Assembly (NCBI GenBank): GCA_964649725.1
Contig: CAZYTM010000009.1
Location: 113,633-177,632 of the forward strand
Reading direction: 5' to 3'
Length of the DNA stretch: 64,000 nucleotides
Source of the DNA: CAZYTM01 sp964649725
GTDB taxonomy: Bacteria > Desulfobacterota > Desulfuromonadia > Geobacterales > Geobacteraceae
This document shows, piece by piece, positions 17,218 to 25,198 of the stretch; position 1 is the stretch's first letter, and each line of letters begins with the position of its first letter. Both the position numbers and the translations under genes were made by a program. The notes below the pieces were generated by a model. That model did no database searches and was not told the DNA's origin. It saw nothing but the letters and a program-made list of their open reading frames with translations.

Positions 17218-18171
17218 TCAATAACCTTCAAACAACGCCGTGGAGAGATAACGTTCGGCCAGGTCAGGGAGGATGACGACGATGTTCTTGCCGGCAAACT
17301 CATGGAGATTGGCGAGCCGGACCGCGGCCAGTGCTGCTGCTCCACTGGAGATACCGACCAGCAGCCCCTCCTCCTGGGCCAGCCGCTTGGCGAATTCGAT
17401 CGCCTCGCTGCTCTCGACCAGTTCAACCCTATCCACCAGAGACAGGTCGAGGGTGTCAGGAAGAAACCCGGCACCGATCCCCTGGATCTTGTGCGGGGCA
17501 GGTTTCAACTCCTGGCCGGCCAGCTTCTGACTGATGATCGGGCTCTCCTTCGGTTCCACGGCAACAGAGAGGATCTGTTTCTTTCTGGTCTGCTTGATAT
17601 AGCGCGAAACGCCGCTGATGGTACCGCCGGTACCGACGCCGGAGACCAGAACGTCGATAGTACCGTCGGTATCGTCCCATATCTCCGGGCCGGTGGTCTT
17701 TTCATGGATGGCCGGATTTGCCGGGTTCTTGAACTGTTGCGGTAGATACCAGCGAGCCGGATCAGAGGCGGCGATCTCCTCGGCCCTGGCCACCGCTCCC
17801 TTCATCCCCTCCGCCCCCGGGGTGAGGATCAGATTGGCGCCAAGCGCCGCCAACACCCGGCGCCGTTCGATAGACATGGTCTCCGGCATGGTCAGGGTCA
17901 GCTTGTAGCCGCGAGCTGCTGCCACGTAAGCAAGGGCGATGCCGGTATTGCCGCTGGTCGGCTCGATTAGCTCCACCCCTGGTTTGAGGATGCGCCGCTC
18001 TTCGGCATCCCAGATCAGATTGGCGCCGATCCGGCACTTGACCGAATAGGCAGGGTTACGCCCCTCGATTTTGGCCAGTACTGTTGCCTCTGCCCCCTCG
18101 GTTACATGGTTGAGGCGGACCAGCGGGGTATTGCCGATCGACTCTGAATTGTCTGCATAGATACGTCCCAT
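17218..18171 (-). CDS. cysK: Cysteine synthase A
   Basis: O-acetylserine (thiol)lyase, a fold type II PLP enzyme of 317 residues. K45 (NPAYSVKCRIGAN) is the PLP lysine. PTSGNTGIALAY (71-82) binds the substrate carboxylate, and GVGTGGTISG binds the cofactor phosphate. C-terminal ISSGAAALAAVRLA follows the usual pattern. The sequence around K45 (SVKCRIG) is CysK-like rather than CysM-like. It lies downstream of, and in the same direction as, an Rrf2-type regulator, with 168 bp between them containing a palindrome. It lacks an adjacent cysE. Confidence 0.95.
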   Translation of the reverse strand: MGRIYADNSESIGNTPLVRLNHVTEGAEATVLAKIEGRNPAYSVKCRIGANLIWDAEERRILKPGVELIEPTSGNTGIALAYVAAARGYKLTLTMPETMSIERRRVLAALGANLILTPGAEGMKGAVARAEEIAASDPARWYLPQQFKNPANPAIHEKTTGPEIWDDTDGTIDVLVSGVGTGGTISGVSRYIKQTRKKQILSVAVEPKESPIISQKLAGQELKPAPHKIQGIGAGFLPDTLDLSLVDRVELVESSEAIEFAKRLAQEEGLLVGISSGAAALAAVRLANLHEFAGKNIVVILPDLAERYLSTALFEGY

Positions 18172-18243
18172 GATACTGCTCCTTTCTTGTTGTGCACTTA
18201 TACTTGCTGAAAATCATTGCTAATCCTCGGCAATGCATCTCTA

Positions 18244-18254
18244 ATTCCTGGAAT
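18244..18254. promoter_or_regulatory. Palindrome upstream of cysK (candidate Rrf2 operator)
   Basis: ATTCC-T-GGAAT is a perfect 11-bp palindrome about 75 bp upstream of the cysK start. GGAATT-type half sites occur in the known CymR box of Firmicutes, and an Rrf2 protein is encoded next door; the link is inference. Confidence 0.35.
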
Positions 18255-18339
18255 ATTTTAAATGGGGGTCTTTGCGTAAGATCCTAGCATTATTATCAAT
18301 ACTTGTTCTATGTTTTTAGTAGATTATTAAGTAAAAAAT

Positions 18340-18801
18340 TTATATCACGTAATTCATCAACTCCTTCTCCTGCTGCTCGGCCAGCTCGATCCTCTCCAGC
18401 ACATCGGCCAGGGTAGTACCATCCAGTTCGGCAGCCATAACCTTCCAGACCCCTGCCAGCGCCAACCTCACCCCGCAGCTCGCCAATTTCCGGCATTCAT
18501 CACAACAGACCGGCGGATTCCCCTCCAGACAGGCTACCGGGGCAACGGTCCCCTCCAGTACCCTGATCGCTGCACCGATGGTTATCTCCCGTGGCGCTTT
18601 GGCCAGATAGTAACCGCCACCCTTCCCTTTGCGACTGCTGAGTATATCGCCGTTACGGAGCGCCAACAGGATCGCTTCGAGGAACTTCTTCGGGATCTGC
18701 TCTGCAGCAGCCAGATCGGCAATCAGCACCGGCCCCTGATTCTGCAGCCGGGCCAGCGAGATAAGGGCCTTGAGGCCGTATTTGGTCTTTTTTGAAAGCA
18801 T
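18340..18801 (-). CDS. Rrf2-family transcriptional regulator (CymR/IscR-like)
   Basis: 153 residues. N-terminal winged helix typical of Rrf2 (MLSKKTKYGLKALISLA, IPKKFLEAILLALRNGDIL, SRKGKGGGYYLAK). Five cysteines cluster in the effector region (C91, C99, C100, C103, C109). IscR ligates an iron-sulfur cluster through three spaced cysteines in this region, whereas CymR has none and works through a CysK complex. Direct proximity to cysK suggests sensing of cysteine status, but the cysteine cluster leaves a metal or Fe-S cofactor possible. A 17-bp-spaced promoter lies upstream. Confidence 0.85.
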   Translation of the reverse strand: MLSKKTKYGLKALISLARLQNQGPVLIADLAAAEQIPKKFLEAILLALRNGDILSSRKGKGGGYYLAKAPREITIGAAIRVLEGTVAPVACLEGNPPVCCDECRKLASCGVRLALAGVWKVMAAELDGTTLADVLERIELAEQQEKELMNYVI

Positions 18802-18821
18802 AGTCGATATATCCTATAGAC

Positions 18822-18850
18822 TTTATAACATTTGGTCGCGAGTATTGCAA
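18822..18850 (-). promoter_or_regulatory. Promoter of the Rrf2 gene
   Basis: Minus strand TTGCAA (18850-18845), 17 bp, TATAAA (18827-18822). Predicted transcription start is about 15 nt before the ATG. Confidence 0.55.
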
Positions 18851-18923
18851 GTATTTTTTTAAGTACAAATATCCTTACCTGCAATATAATTCTTTCGAGA
18901 GCATATATTGAGCCGGCATAGGA

Positions 18924-18953
18924 TTGCGACTTATTGTGACATAACTTTATGAT
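18924..18953 (+). promoter_or_regulatory. Promoter of the TSCPD-domain gene
   Basis: TTGCGA (18924-18929), 18 bp, TATGAT (18948-18953). It is divergent from the Rrf2 promoter 70 bp away. Confidence 0.45.
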
Positions 18954-18996
18954 TCATTTAATTACTCAATCAGCAACATATCTGCAAAGGTAATCC

Positions 18997-19374
18997 ATGA
19001 CCCCGAATCCACGCCAACGACCGGTTGCTCTGCCGGGCCATACTCTGGCCCTGACCACACACTGCGGCAAAATTTTCATTACGATTAACAGTGATCCGAC
19101 AACCGGCATGCCGATTGAGGTTTTTTGCCGGTTCGGCAAAGCAGGTGGTTGTGGCAGCGCCATAATGGATGGCATGACAAAGATGATCAGTTACGGACTC
19201 CGCGCCGGTCTCCCCCCGGAACATGTTATCCGCGGTCTGCAAGGTATAGCCTGTCACCATGGCCCTGCCACCTGTATGGACGCTCTGGCCAGAGGGGTAG
19301 CGCTGATCATGGAGAGTAGCGCTACCGGAGTTGATCCAAACGAACTGCTGAATATGGAACCCCCGGCAGACTGA
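18997..19374 (+). CDS. Stand-alone TSCPD-domain protein
   Basis: 125 residues that correspond to the TSCPD domain found at the C-terminus of class II (B12-dependent) ribonucleotide reductases: FITINSDPTTGMPIEVFCRFGKAGGCGSAIMDGMTKMISYGLRAG, then QGIACHHGPATCMDALARGV. Cysteines at GGCGS, IACHH and ATCMD would be candidate metal or redox ligands. No reductase is in the window. The function of free-standing copies is not established; one possibility is a trans-acting partner of NrdJ. It is a single gene with its own promoter and an AAGG SD. Confidence 0.75.
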   Translation: MTPNPRQRPVALPGHTLALTTHCGKIFITINSDPTTGMPIEVFCRFGKAGGCGSAIMDGMTKMISYGLRAGLPPEHVIRGLQGIACHHGPATCMDALARGVALIMESSATGVDPNELLNMEPPAD

Positions 19375-19554
19375 ACTATTCTGTCGATTTATCGCCCCCT
19401 GTTCCTCCATCAAGTTAGCCAGACTGCACTGCGCCTGGCACTCGATTCAGGAAAAGTGAGAAAAACTGAATAATATTCCGCTTTACTTTTTAATGAGGTC
19501 AGGTAGTATATCAGCAGGTATTACCTGTATATAGATGCCTTGATGGAGGCTGTA

Positions 19555-20556
19555 ATGAATAATGGCTGGACCCCTGCCGACCTGCTGCAGATGTCGGGAA
19601 ATTACTGGAGTGCCTGTGCACTCCACGCCGGCGTGAAGCTCGATGTCTTCACCCCCCTGGCAGAACGACGCCACAATGCTGCTGAACTGGCCGACATGGT
19701 CAATGCCGACTGTCGTGGGCTGACCATGCTCCTGGACGCCCTGGCCTCGCTGCAGCTGCTTAATAAAACCGGTTCCAGCTACAGTCTGACCCCTTTCTCG
19801 GCAGAATACCTTTCCCGCACCTCAGCCAAATATCTGGGGCATATAATCATGCACCACCACCACCTGATGGCCAGCTGGTCATTTTTGCATGAGGCGGTAA
19901 CCAGTGGCAAACCTTTACGCGAAAGGGTCTCCCTGGTAGACGATGAAACTGCCCGGGAGAGTTTCGAAATGGGGATGTTCAATCTGGCCATGCAGATTGC
20001 CCCGCGCATCATACCGCAGCTCGATCTCGCCGGGCGTCGGCGACTCCTTGACCTTGGCGGCGGCCCTGGCACCTATGCCATCCACTTCTGCCTGCATAAC
20101 CCGGAGTTGACCGCCGTTGTTTACGATCTCCCTACTACCCGCCCCTTTGCCGAACAGACTATTGCCAGTTTCGGTCTGACTGAACGGATTGAGTTCATGG
20201 CGGGGAATTACCTTGAAGAAGAGCTTGCCGGCCGCTTTGACGTCGCCTGGCTCTCCCATATCCTGCATGGCGAGGGGCCGGCCGGCTGTTCGCTGTTACT
20301 GGAGAAGACCGCAGCTGCACTGGAACCAGGTGGTCTGCTGCTGGTACAAGAATTCATCCTCAACGACCAGAAGGACGGCCCCCCTTTCCCGGCACTATTC
20401 TCTCTCAATATGCTGCTTGGCACTCCTGATGGTCAGGCCTATGCCGAAGGGGAGATCATGGCGTTGCTGGTCGCTGCAGGGTTCAGCAACATTCACCGTC
20501 TCCCACTGGAACTGCCCAATGGCGCCGGCGTAATCGCCGGAACAGTGCCAAGCTGA
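19555..20556 (+). CDS. SAM-dependent O-methyltransferase (plant COMT / CrtF-like)
   Basis: 333 residues. An N-terminal winged-helix dimerisation domain (ALHAGVKLDVFTPLAE, LLDALASLQLLNK) precedes a class I methyltransferase fold with motif I LLDLGGGPGTYAIHF (about 163-177) and the acidic AVVYDLP loop. This architecture is that of the Methyltransf_2 family, which methylates small phenolic or polyketide hydroxyls. The substrate is unknown and no biosynthetic cluster is adjacent. ATG 19555 is chosen because GGAGG lies 5 nt upstream; in-frame ATGs at 19540 and 19543 are poorer. Confidence 0.82.
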   Translation: MNNGWTPADLLQMSGNYWSACALHAGVKLDVFTPLAERRHNAAELADMVNADCRGLTMLLDALASLQLLNKTGSSYSLTPFSAEYLSRTSAKYLGHIIMHHHHLMASWSFLHEAVTSGKPLRERVSLVDDETARESFEMGMFNLAMQIAPRIIPQLDLAGRRRLLDLGGGPGTYAIHFCLHNPELTAVVYDLPTTRPFAEQTIASFGLTERIEFMAGNYLEEELAGRFDVAWLSHILHGEGPAGCSLLLEKTAAALEPGGLLLVQEFILNDQKDGPPFPALFSLNMLLGTPDGQAYAEGEIMALLVAAGFSNIHRLPLELPNGAGVIAGTVPS

Positions 20557-20621
20557 TTTTTCTCTGCAGTTATCCGCAAATTAGTGTATTCTTTCTGAAC
20601 TGATCCCGGACTGAGGTCAAA

Positions 20622-21344
20622 ATGGCCAAGCCACGCGTTCTCCTCGTCGACAGTTCCGATATTGTTCTGGACATTGAACAGCGCTTCCTCAAGGAGCAGA
20701 CTGTTACCATCTTCACTGCCAGGACCGGTCTGCAGGCTCTCAGTATGGCCCGCAAGATCAAGCCCAATCTCGTCTACCTCGATTACTCTCTCTCCGGCAT
20801 GGATGGCATCTCCTGTTGCCGTGCCATCAAGGCAGATCCTGAACTTGTCGGGACACCGATAGTCATGATTGCCGGCAACGCCCGGGAAGTCCCATTCTGT
20901 CTGGAAGCGGGCTGTGACGAAGTGCTGCGTAAACCGCTGGAGCAAAAAAGCTTCCTTGCTGTCGGCCTGGAACTCCTAGGCCGGCGTCAGCGGAGCGAAC
21001 AGCGGATCTTATGCCGCTCTACTGTTGCCTGTCGCCTGCGTGACCTTAATTTCTATGGCACTATCGAAGATATCAGCATGCGCGGCATGTACATCGGCAC
21101 CAGCCAGCAGTTGCAACGTGGCGACCCCCTTCTGCTCCGCTTCCTGCTCCCGGAGCAGGGGGATAGGATGATCCATGTAGCTGCCAGGGTTACCTGGCTG
21201 AATAGTGGTCAGCAAAGACGCAACCGGGGTTTTCCGCCAGGGTTCGGGGTCCTTTTTGAAGAACTGCGGAACAGCGAACTGGAACTGATCCAGGAGTTTG
21301 TCGAGCGAAGCATGCTTCGCCAGCACCCCCCGGAAGGGTGGTGA
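20622..21344 (+). CDS. Response regulator with receiver and PilZ domains
   Basis: 240 residues. Receiver domain about 1-120: LLVDSSD acidic pocket, phospho-acceptor Asp in VYLDYSLSGMDG (D54), conserved Lys in LRKPLE. PilZ domain about 125-235: an RxxxR-type start (RRQRSEQR) followed by EDISMRGMYIG, the D/NxSxxG motif that binds cyclic di-GMP. It would combine phosphorylation input with c-di-GMP binding; no histidine kinase is adjacent. Only 3 nt separate it from the next small membrane gene. Confidence 0.85.
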   Translation: MAKPRVLLVDSSDIVLDIEQRFLKEQTVTIFTARTGLQALSMARKIKPNLVYLDYSLSGMDGISCCRAIKADPELVGTPIVMIAGNAREVPFCLEAGCDEVLRKPLEQKSFLAVGLELLGRRQRSEQRILCRSTVACRLRDLNFYGTIEDISMRGMYIGTSQQLQRGDPLLLRFLLPEQGDRMIHVAARVTWLNSGQQRRNRGFPPGFGVLFEELRNSELELIQEFVERSMLRQHPPEGW

Positions 21345-21347
21345 CCT

Positions 21348-21656
21348 ATGGACCCATCACTTCTCCCGCTCTTCTGCCTGACCATTATTCTCATCATCGT
21401 CGATGCCGCAGTCGGCTACCACCTAGCACCACTTCTTCTTGGCGGATTGACTGATATTGCCAGTCCGTCGGGAAAGACCATCCGGATAATGCTGGCTGCT
21501 CTGGTCGCCATCTATACTCTCCTGGCCTGCCTGGCCTGGCGTCGAGAGAGTCTGCCCTTGCTTTTATTGGTTGCCGGTCTGGTCATACTCGACATTATCG
21601 GCCAGTTGATAATGAGGCGGCGGAAACGGGGCTCTCCCCCCGGTGGAGATTCCTGA
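21348..21656 (+). CDS. Small integral membrane protein of unknown function
   Basis: 102 residues with three hydrophobic helices (LFCLTIILIIVDAAVGYHL, IMLAALVAIYTLLACLA, LPLLLLVAGLVILDIIG) and a basic C-terminus (MRRRKRGS). It starts 4 nt after the stop of the REC-PilZ gene, hence co-translated with it. I do not recognise a family. Confidence 0.6.
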   Translation: MDPSLLPLFCLTIILIIVDAAVGYHLAPLLLGGLTDIASPSGKTIRIMLAALVAIYTLLACLAWRRESLPLLLLVAGLVILDIIGQLIMRRRKRGSPPGGDS

Positions 21657-21704
21657 CCATCATGCACTTCATCACCGATTAACGGCGCTGGCCGACAGTG
21701 GAAT

Positions 21705-21812
21705 AAAAAAAGCCCGCCGCCAGGACAAGGAGTGGGACCCCCGGCAACGGGCAATATTAAGGTGAAATATGATGAGCCATTATCACCGTTTCATATTGGC
21801 GCTGTTAACTTA
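21705..21812 (-). ncRNA. Candidate intergenic small RNA with intrinsic terminator
   Basis: The 320-bp gap between 21657 and 21977 has no gene, yet on the minus strand it contains a sigma-54-like promoter (21838-21822) and, about 70 nt below the predicted start, a G+C-rich hairpin (GCCCG...CGGGC, 21752-21712) followed by seven U residues (21711-21705). The interval also contains a pairing segment GGTGAT...ATCATATTTCACC. No open reading frame of useful length starts after the promoter. A transcript of about 108 nt is predicted. Confidence 0.4.
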
Positions 21813-21821
21813 TTGATTTAT

Positions 21822-21838
21822 AAGCATTAATCATGCCA
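21822..21838 (-). promoter_or_regulatory. Candidate sigma-54 promoter
   Basis: Minus strand TGGCATGATTAATGCTT: GG (21837-21836) and GC (21825-21824) are separated by exactly 10 nt, matching the -24/-12 pattern TGGCAYR-N4-TTGC except for ATGC at -12. Confidence 0.45.
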
Positions 21839-21977
21839 CTTAATATATTGCAATATCAATATATGCAAAGCTACGAAATAATTGACAAATATTAATGTTC
21901 TCAATTTGCGCCGTCTCGGTAATTGCCGGTGATATTGCCGGCTATATCGCGATATGCCCGCCAACCAGGAGAAATTT

Positions 21978-22481
21978 ATGGCCATTGACGATTGTTGCAC
22001 CCGTATCACTGCCCGGCTTACCCCCTTGACTGCGCCTTTAGAACGGCTTGCCGTAGCCGCTGGTGAAGTCGCAGGATTCTTCGGCGTAACTGCCGAAGAT
22101 ATTGCCATCTTTTCCTGCGACAGTGCCAGACAGGCACTAATCCTACGCTGGCCCGCCTCTTTAAGGAGTGTCGGCTCCATCCCCATGAACGCTGCCAACT
22201 GCCTGGTAGCCAGAACTGTACGGGAAGGGGAGGCTTTCTGCGACAACGCCTTCACCTCTACGCCGCATCTTTATCTCTTCGAACACTTCCTCTCCCCCAA
22301 AGAGGAGAGAATCCCTATCCAGAAGATTATCAGTGCGCCGGTCGTCCTGGATAACGAACTATGCGGTGCTCTCCAGGTCGCCCGCAAAGGGGTCAACCGT
22401 GATGCCGCCGGCAACGACTTCAGCGACGCTGATCTGGCTCATCTGCTGCGACTGGCTACTACCCTGGCCCCATTCATCTAA
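21978..22481 (+). CDS. GAF-domain protein
   Basis: 167 residues, essentially one GAF domain: VAGFFGVTAEDIAIFSCD, SIPMNAANCLVARTVREGEAFC, and IISAPVVLDNELCGALQVARKG are the usual strand patterns. GAF domains bind small ligands, haem or cyclic nucleotides; no output domain is attached, so it may act as a partner subunit. ATG 21978 is preferred over 21954 because AGGAGA is positioned correctly for it. Confidence 0.65.
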   Translation: MAIDDCCTRITARLTPLTAPLERLAVAAGEVAGFFGVTAEDIAIFSCDSARQALILRWPASLRSVGSIPMNAANCLVARTVREGEAFCDNAFTSTPHLYLFEHFLSPKEERIPIQKIISAPVVLDNELCGALQVARKGVNRDAAGNDFSDADLAHLLRLATTLAPFI

Positions 22482-22585
22482 GGGTCTTCAGGCTAAAGTC
22501 ACAATCAACTCCTGCCGATATGATAGCTGAAGAGAATTGCCGCTACTGACCGGCAAAGAGGCAAATCAGCTGCAGGAGATTGACG

Positions 22586-22852
22586 ATGAAATATTTTCTC
22601 GGGATAATCGGCGCATTCCTAATCGCCATAACCATCAATTCCCAGTTACCATGGCCCGATCTTTTGCTGGCCGGACTCTTCCTTGGCTCATCTCTGTGCG
22701 CTGGATCCCTGGCACTTATCGTCTATCCGCTGCTGGAATATCTGCTGGCAGATGCCGACCAGCGTCATGCCGCCCATATGGCCGAAGAGATATTCAGGAA
22801 ACGTCAGGAGATGCAGCTTCGCCTTACCGAGCTGGGCAAAAGGAAATCGTAG
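22586..22852 (+). CDS. Small membrane protein with C-terminal amphipathic helix
   Basis: 88 residues. Two hydrophobic helices (FLGIIGAFLIAITIN; LLAGLFLGSSLCAGSLALIVYPLL) are followed by a charged helix (AHMAEEIFRKRQEMQLRLTEL). CAGGAG stands 7 nt before ATG 22586. Unknown family; possibly grouped with the neighbouring small membrane and signalling genes. Confidence 0.55.
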   Translation: MKYFLGIIGAFLIAITINSQLPWPDLLLAGLFLGSSLCAGSLALIVYPLLEYLLADADQRHAAHMAEEIFRKRQEMQLRLTELGKRKS

Positions 22853-22876
22853 TTTCCAGACATCCTCATCCCATAA

Positions 22877-23011
22877 TCAGTCGAAAAGCTCCTCAAGCCA
22901 TGACTTGCGCCGCTTGCAACAGCAATCATCAGGTATCGAGCCAGTCTCCAAGGCATTGCAGGGGGCGTCGATTGCCACCCCAGACGCTTGACCGACATAG
23001 CAGGTTGACAT
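22877..23011 (-). CDS. Possible small Cys-rich protein (weak)
   Basis: A 44-codon frame on the minus strand starting at ATG 23011: it encodes a short protein with five cysteines, three consecutive near the end (DDCCCKRRKSWLEELFD), and synonymous choices that look like real coding sequence. There is no clear SD. The 230-bp gap it occupies is otherwise unexplained. It could equally be a chance frame. Confidence 0.25.
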   Translation of the reverse strand: MSTCYVGQASGVAIDAPCNALETGSIPDDCCCKRRKSWLEELFD

Positions 23012-23084
23012 GGAGAGCGCTTCGGTGTATTGAAGAGACTGCCTGGCTAGCGACATAACAGGCCATCCCAGCCGGAGCAAGCTA

Positions 23085-23249
23085 ATGATCCCCCCAGAAA
23101 AGATAGGTTCTGCCCTGCTTCTCGTAGTAGTCGTGCTGTTGGTCGGTTACAGTACCTGGGAGCTGTTCCGCGGTAATTTCGGCATCAGCATGGCGACCTT
23201 CCCACTGCTGGCCATAGCCTATCTCTTTATCATGTCCCGACGCCCTTAG
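23085..23249 (+). CDS. Small two-helix membrane protein
   Basis: 54 residues (MIPPEKIGSALLLVVVVLLV..., ending YLFIMSRRP) with two hydrophobic segments separated by STWELFRGNFGIS. GGAG lies 7 nt before ATG 23085. Its stop overlaps the SD region of the diguanylate cyclase that follows 13 nt later, so the two are probably co-translated and may work together. Confidence 0.55.
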   Translation: MIPPEKIGSALLLVVVVLLVGYSTWELFRGNFGISMATFPLLAIAYLFIMSRRP

Positions 23250-23262
23250 GAGATATCCTTCG

Positions 23263-24492
23263 ATGCCGATAAAGATGCGTCAACTGCTCCCTCTGGCTGT
23301 ACCTGCCCTTGTCCTGGCAGCTGCCGCGCTGGCCCTCCCGCAGCTCGACCGACTGGCATCCCCCTGGCACGATCTGATCGAATATCTCCCCTACCTCCTC
23401 TTCGGGACGGCCATGCTGCTCGGCTATCACTTCAACCGGGGGAGGGTCGTCCTGGCAACGCTGATGCTATTCTCATGTTATGCCATCTATCGGACATTTC
23501 CCGGCAGCGAGACCTCCACCTTTACCAGCCGACTTCTCTTTGCCGCACTCGCTTTTCTGCTCCCCTTCAATCTCACCCTCTTCGCCCTGATGCGGGAGCG
23601 GGGGGTATTGACCATGGCCGGGCGGCTCAGGTTAGGGTTTCTGCTCTGCCAGGCAGGGGTAGTCGCCTGGCTGGTACGCTATCAATACAGTGGGGCAGAG
23701 GCGCTGCTCAATAAACGTTTCATCACCATACCGCTGCTCGAAACCAGTACCATCCCTCACCTGGCACTCCTTATGGCGCAGATAGGGTTCGTCTGTCTGG
23801 TAATTCGTACTGTCATGCGCCAGTCACCAGTGGAGAGCGGCCTGCTCGGCAGCCTTGTCGCCCTCACCATCGCCTTTAACTGGCCGGCAGTCCCACACCT
23901 CTTCCCGCTCTTCAACGCTGCCGCCGGCCTGATCATGGTCCTGGCGGTGCTGCAGGACTCGCATAACATGGCTTTCCGCGACGACCTGACCGGTCTCCCC
24001 TCCCGCCGGGCGCTCAATGAGCAGTTACTGGGACTGGGGCGGCAATATGTGGTGGCAATGCTCGATGTGGATCATTTCAAAAGATTCAACGACACTTATG
24101 GTCATGATGTGGGTGACCAGGTATTGAAGATGGTGGCAATGAAGATCGGTGAGGTGGGTGGTGGTGGCAAGGCTTTCCGCTACGGCGGGGAGGAATTTAC
24201 CGTCATCTTCCAGCGGAAGCGGCTGGCAGAGACACTTACCCACCTGGAGACGGTTCGCAAATCGGTCGAGGCCTATCAGCTCCTGCTACGCAGCAGTGAC
24301 CGCCCCAAAAGAGAAAAACAGGGGGCAGAGCAGCGGGGTAAAGGTGGTGCCAACCAGTCAGTGAATGTCACCATAAGCATCGGCGTGGCCGAAAGCAGCG
24401 ACCGGCTGGCAACCCCGGCCGAGGTTATCAAGGCTGCTGACAAGGCGCTCTACAAGGCAAAACAAGGCGGGCGCAACCAGATCAGCCGGTAG
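23263..24492 (+). CDS. Membrane diguanylate cyclase (GGDEF)
   Basis: 409 residues. The N-terminal 230 residues contain about seven hydrophobic helices. The GGDEF domain follows (DDLTGLPSRRALNE; DVDHFKRFNDTYGHDVGDQVL) with active-site loop YGGEEFTVIF, GGEEF at about 308-312, which is catalytically competent. N and D of NDTYGHDVGD are the guanine-recognising residues, so c-di-GMP rather than a mixed dinucleotide is expected. No RxxD inhibitory site is obvious. Residues about 345-365 form a Lys/Gly/Gln-rich insertion before VNVTISIGVAE. Its 3' end overlaps the convergent SprA-like gene by 11 bp. Confidence 0.9.
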   Translation: MPIKMRQLLPLAVPALVLAAAALALPQLDRLASPWHDLIEYLPYLLFGTAMLLGYHFNRGRVVLATLMLFSCYAIYRTFPGSETSTFTSRLLFAALAFLLPFNLTLFALMRERGVLTMAGRLRLGFLLCQAGVVAWLVRYQYSGAEALLNKRFITIPLLETSTIPHLALLMAQIGFVCLVIRTVMRQSPVESGLLGSLVALTIAFNWPAVPHLFPLFNAAAGLIMVLAVLQDSHNMAFRDDLTGLPSRRALNEQLLGLGRQYVVAMLDVDHFKRFNDTYGHDVGDQVLKMVAMKIGEVGGGGKAFRYGGEEFTVIFQRKRLAETLTHLETVRKSVEAYQLLLRSSDRPKREKQGAEQRGKGGANQSVNVTISIGVAESSDRLATPAEVIKAADKALYKAKQGGRNQISR

Positions 24493-25048
24493 CACCCCCG
24501 CTGTCGGTCGGAGCTGCTGCTGTCTGCTCTTTCCCACTGGTCACCGTAGTGGTACTCCCGCCGGCCACATAAGAGCGACCACATTCGGTACAGATAGCAT
24601 ATTGCAGGGTGACACTCTGGAATACCACCCGCCGCCCCTCTTCCCCGGCTTTTGCCTGTTCGTTGCTGACATGCTCCTGTTCGTGGGCCCTGACCGCACT
24701 CTCCGCCCCACCAGGGGCAACCCTGGTCGGCGACTGGAACGACACCGTAGCATCAGAGGAGTTGTCCTGGTAAGTCCGGCTGCTGCAGGTCTGGCACCCC
24801 TGGGTGCCAGCTGTAGACTGACGTTTGGCTGGGCCGTATGTCCCGGCAGATTGCTCCCCTTTTCCGGCATTATTCTCTGAAGCTGAGCCGCTCGAGAGCT
24901 GCCGGGCAGCAGGGCTTATATCCACCACAACGGCAGGAGTTAGCACCGGCGCAGCACTCTCCGCCGGCTGGACCTGCTGATATTCCGACACATATCCACC
25001 TGACAGCGGCTGATAACCGCTTACCCCGAGCATCTGAATCATAACCAT
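24482..25048 (-). CDS. SprA-type putative zinc metalloprotease
   Basis: 188 residues. The zinc-binding HExxH motif is at 122-126 (RAHEQEHVSNEQAKA). A CxxC pair (GCQTCSSRTYQDNSSD) lies upstream of VSFQSPTRV and a second CxxC (ICTECGRSYVAGG) near the C-terminus. The arrangement matches the SprA-related putative metallopeptidase family, whose members have a low-complexity N-terminus, as here (VLTPAVVVDISPAARQLS). Role unknown. An AGGAGG SD precedes ATG 25048 closely. It is convergent with and overlaps the diguanylate cyclase. Confidence 0.75.
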   Translation of the reverse strand: MVMIQMLGVSGYQPLSGGYVSEYQQVQPAESAAPVLTPAVVVDISPAARQLSSGSASENNAGKGEQSAGTYGPAKRQSTAGTQGCQTCSSRTYQDNSSDATVSFQSPTRVAPGGAESAVRAHEQEHVSNEQAKAGEEGRRVVFQSVTLQYAICTECGRSYVAGGSTTTVTSGKEQTAAAPTDSGGATG

Positions 25049-25198
25049 CAGCCTCCTACTCTTAACTCTTCGGCCAGTCGCGGTAAAACTTGAGCAATTT
25101 CTGGCGACTATTTCAGTCTGTCTCTCTAGACATCGAACCAGTTGATGTTATTATAAATGTATTCCCATTGACAAATTTTTGCATAAAGGAGAGTAAAT

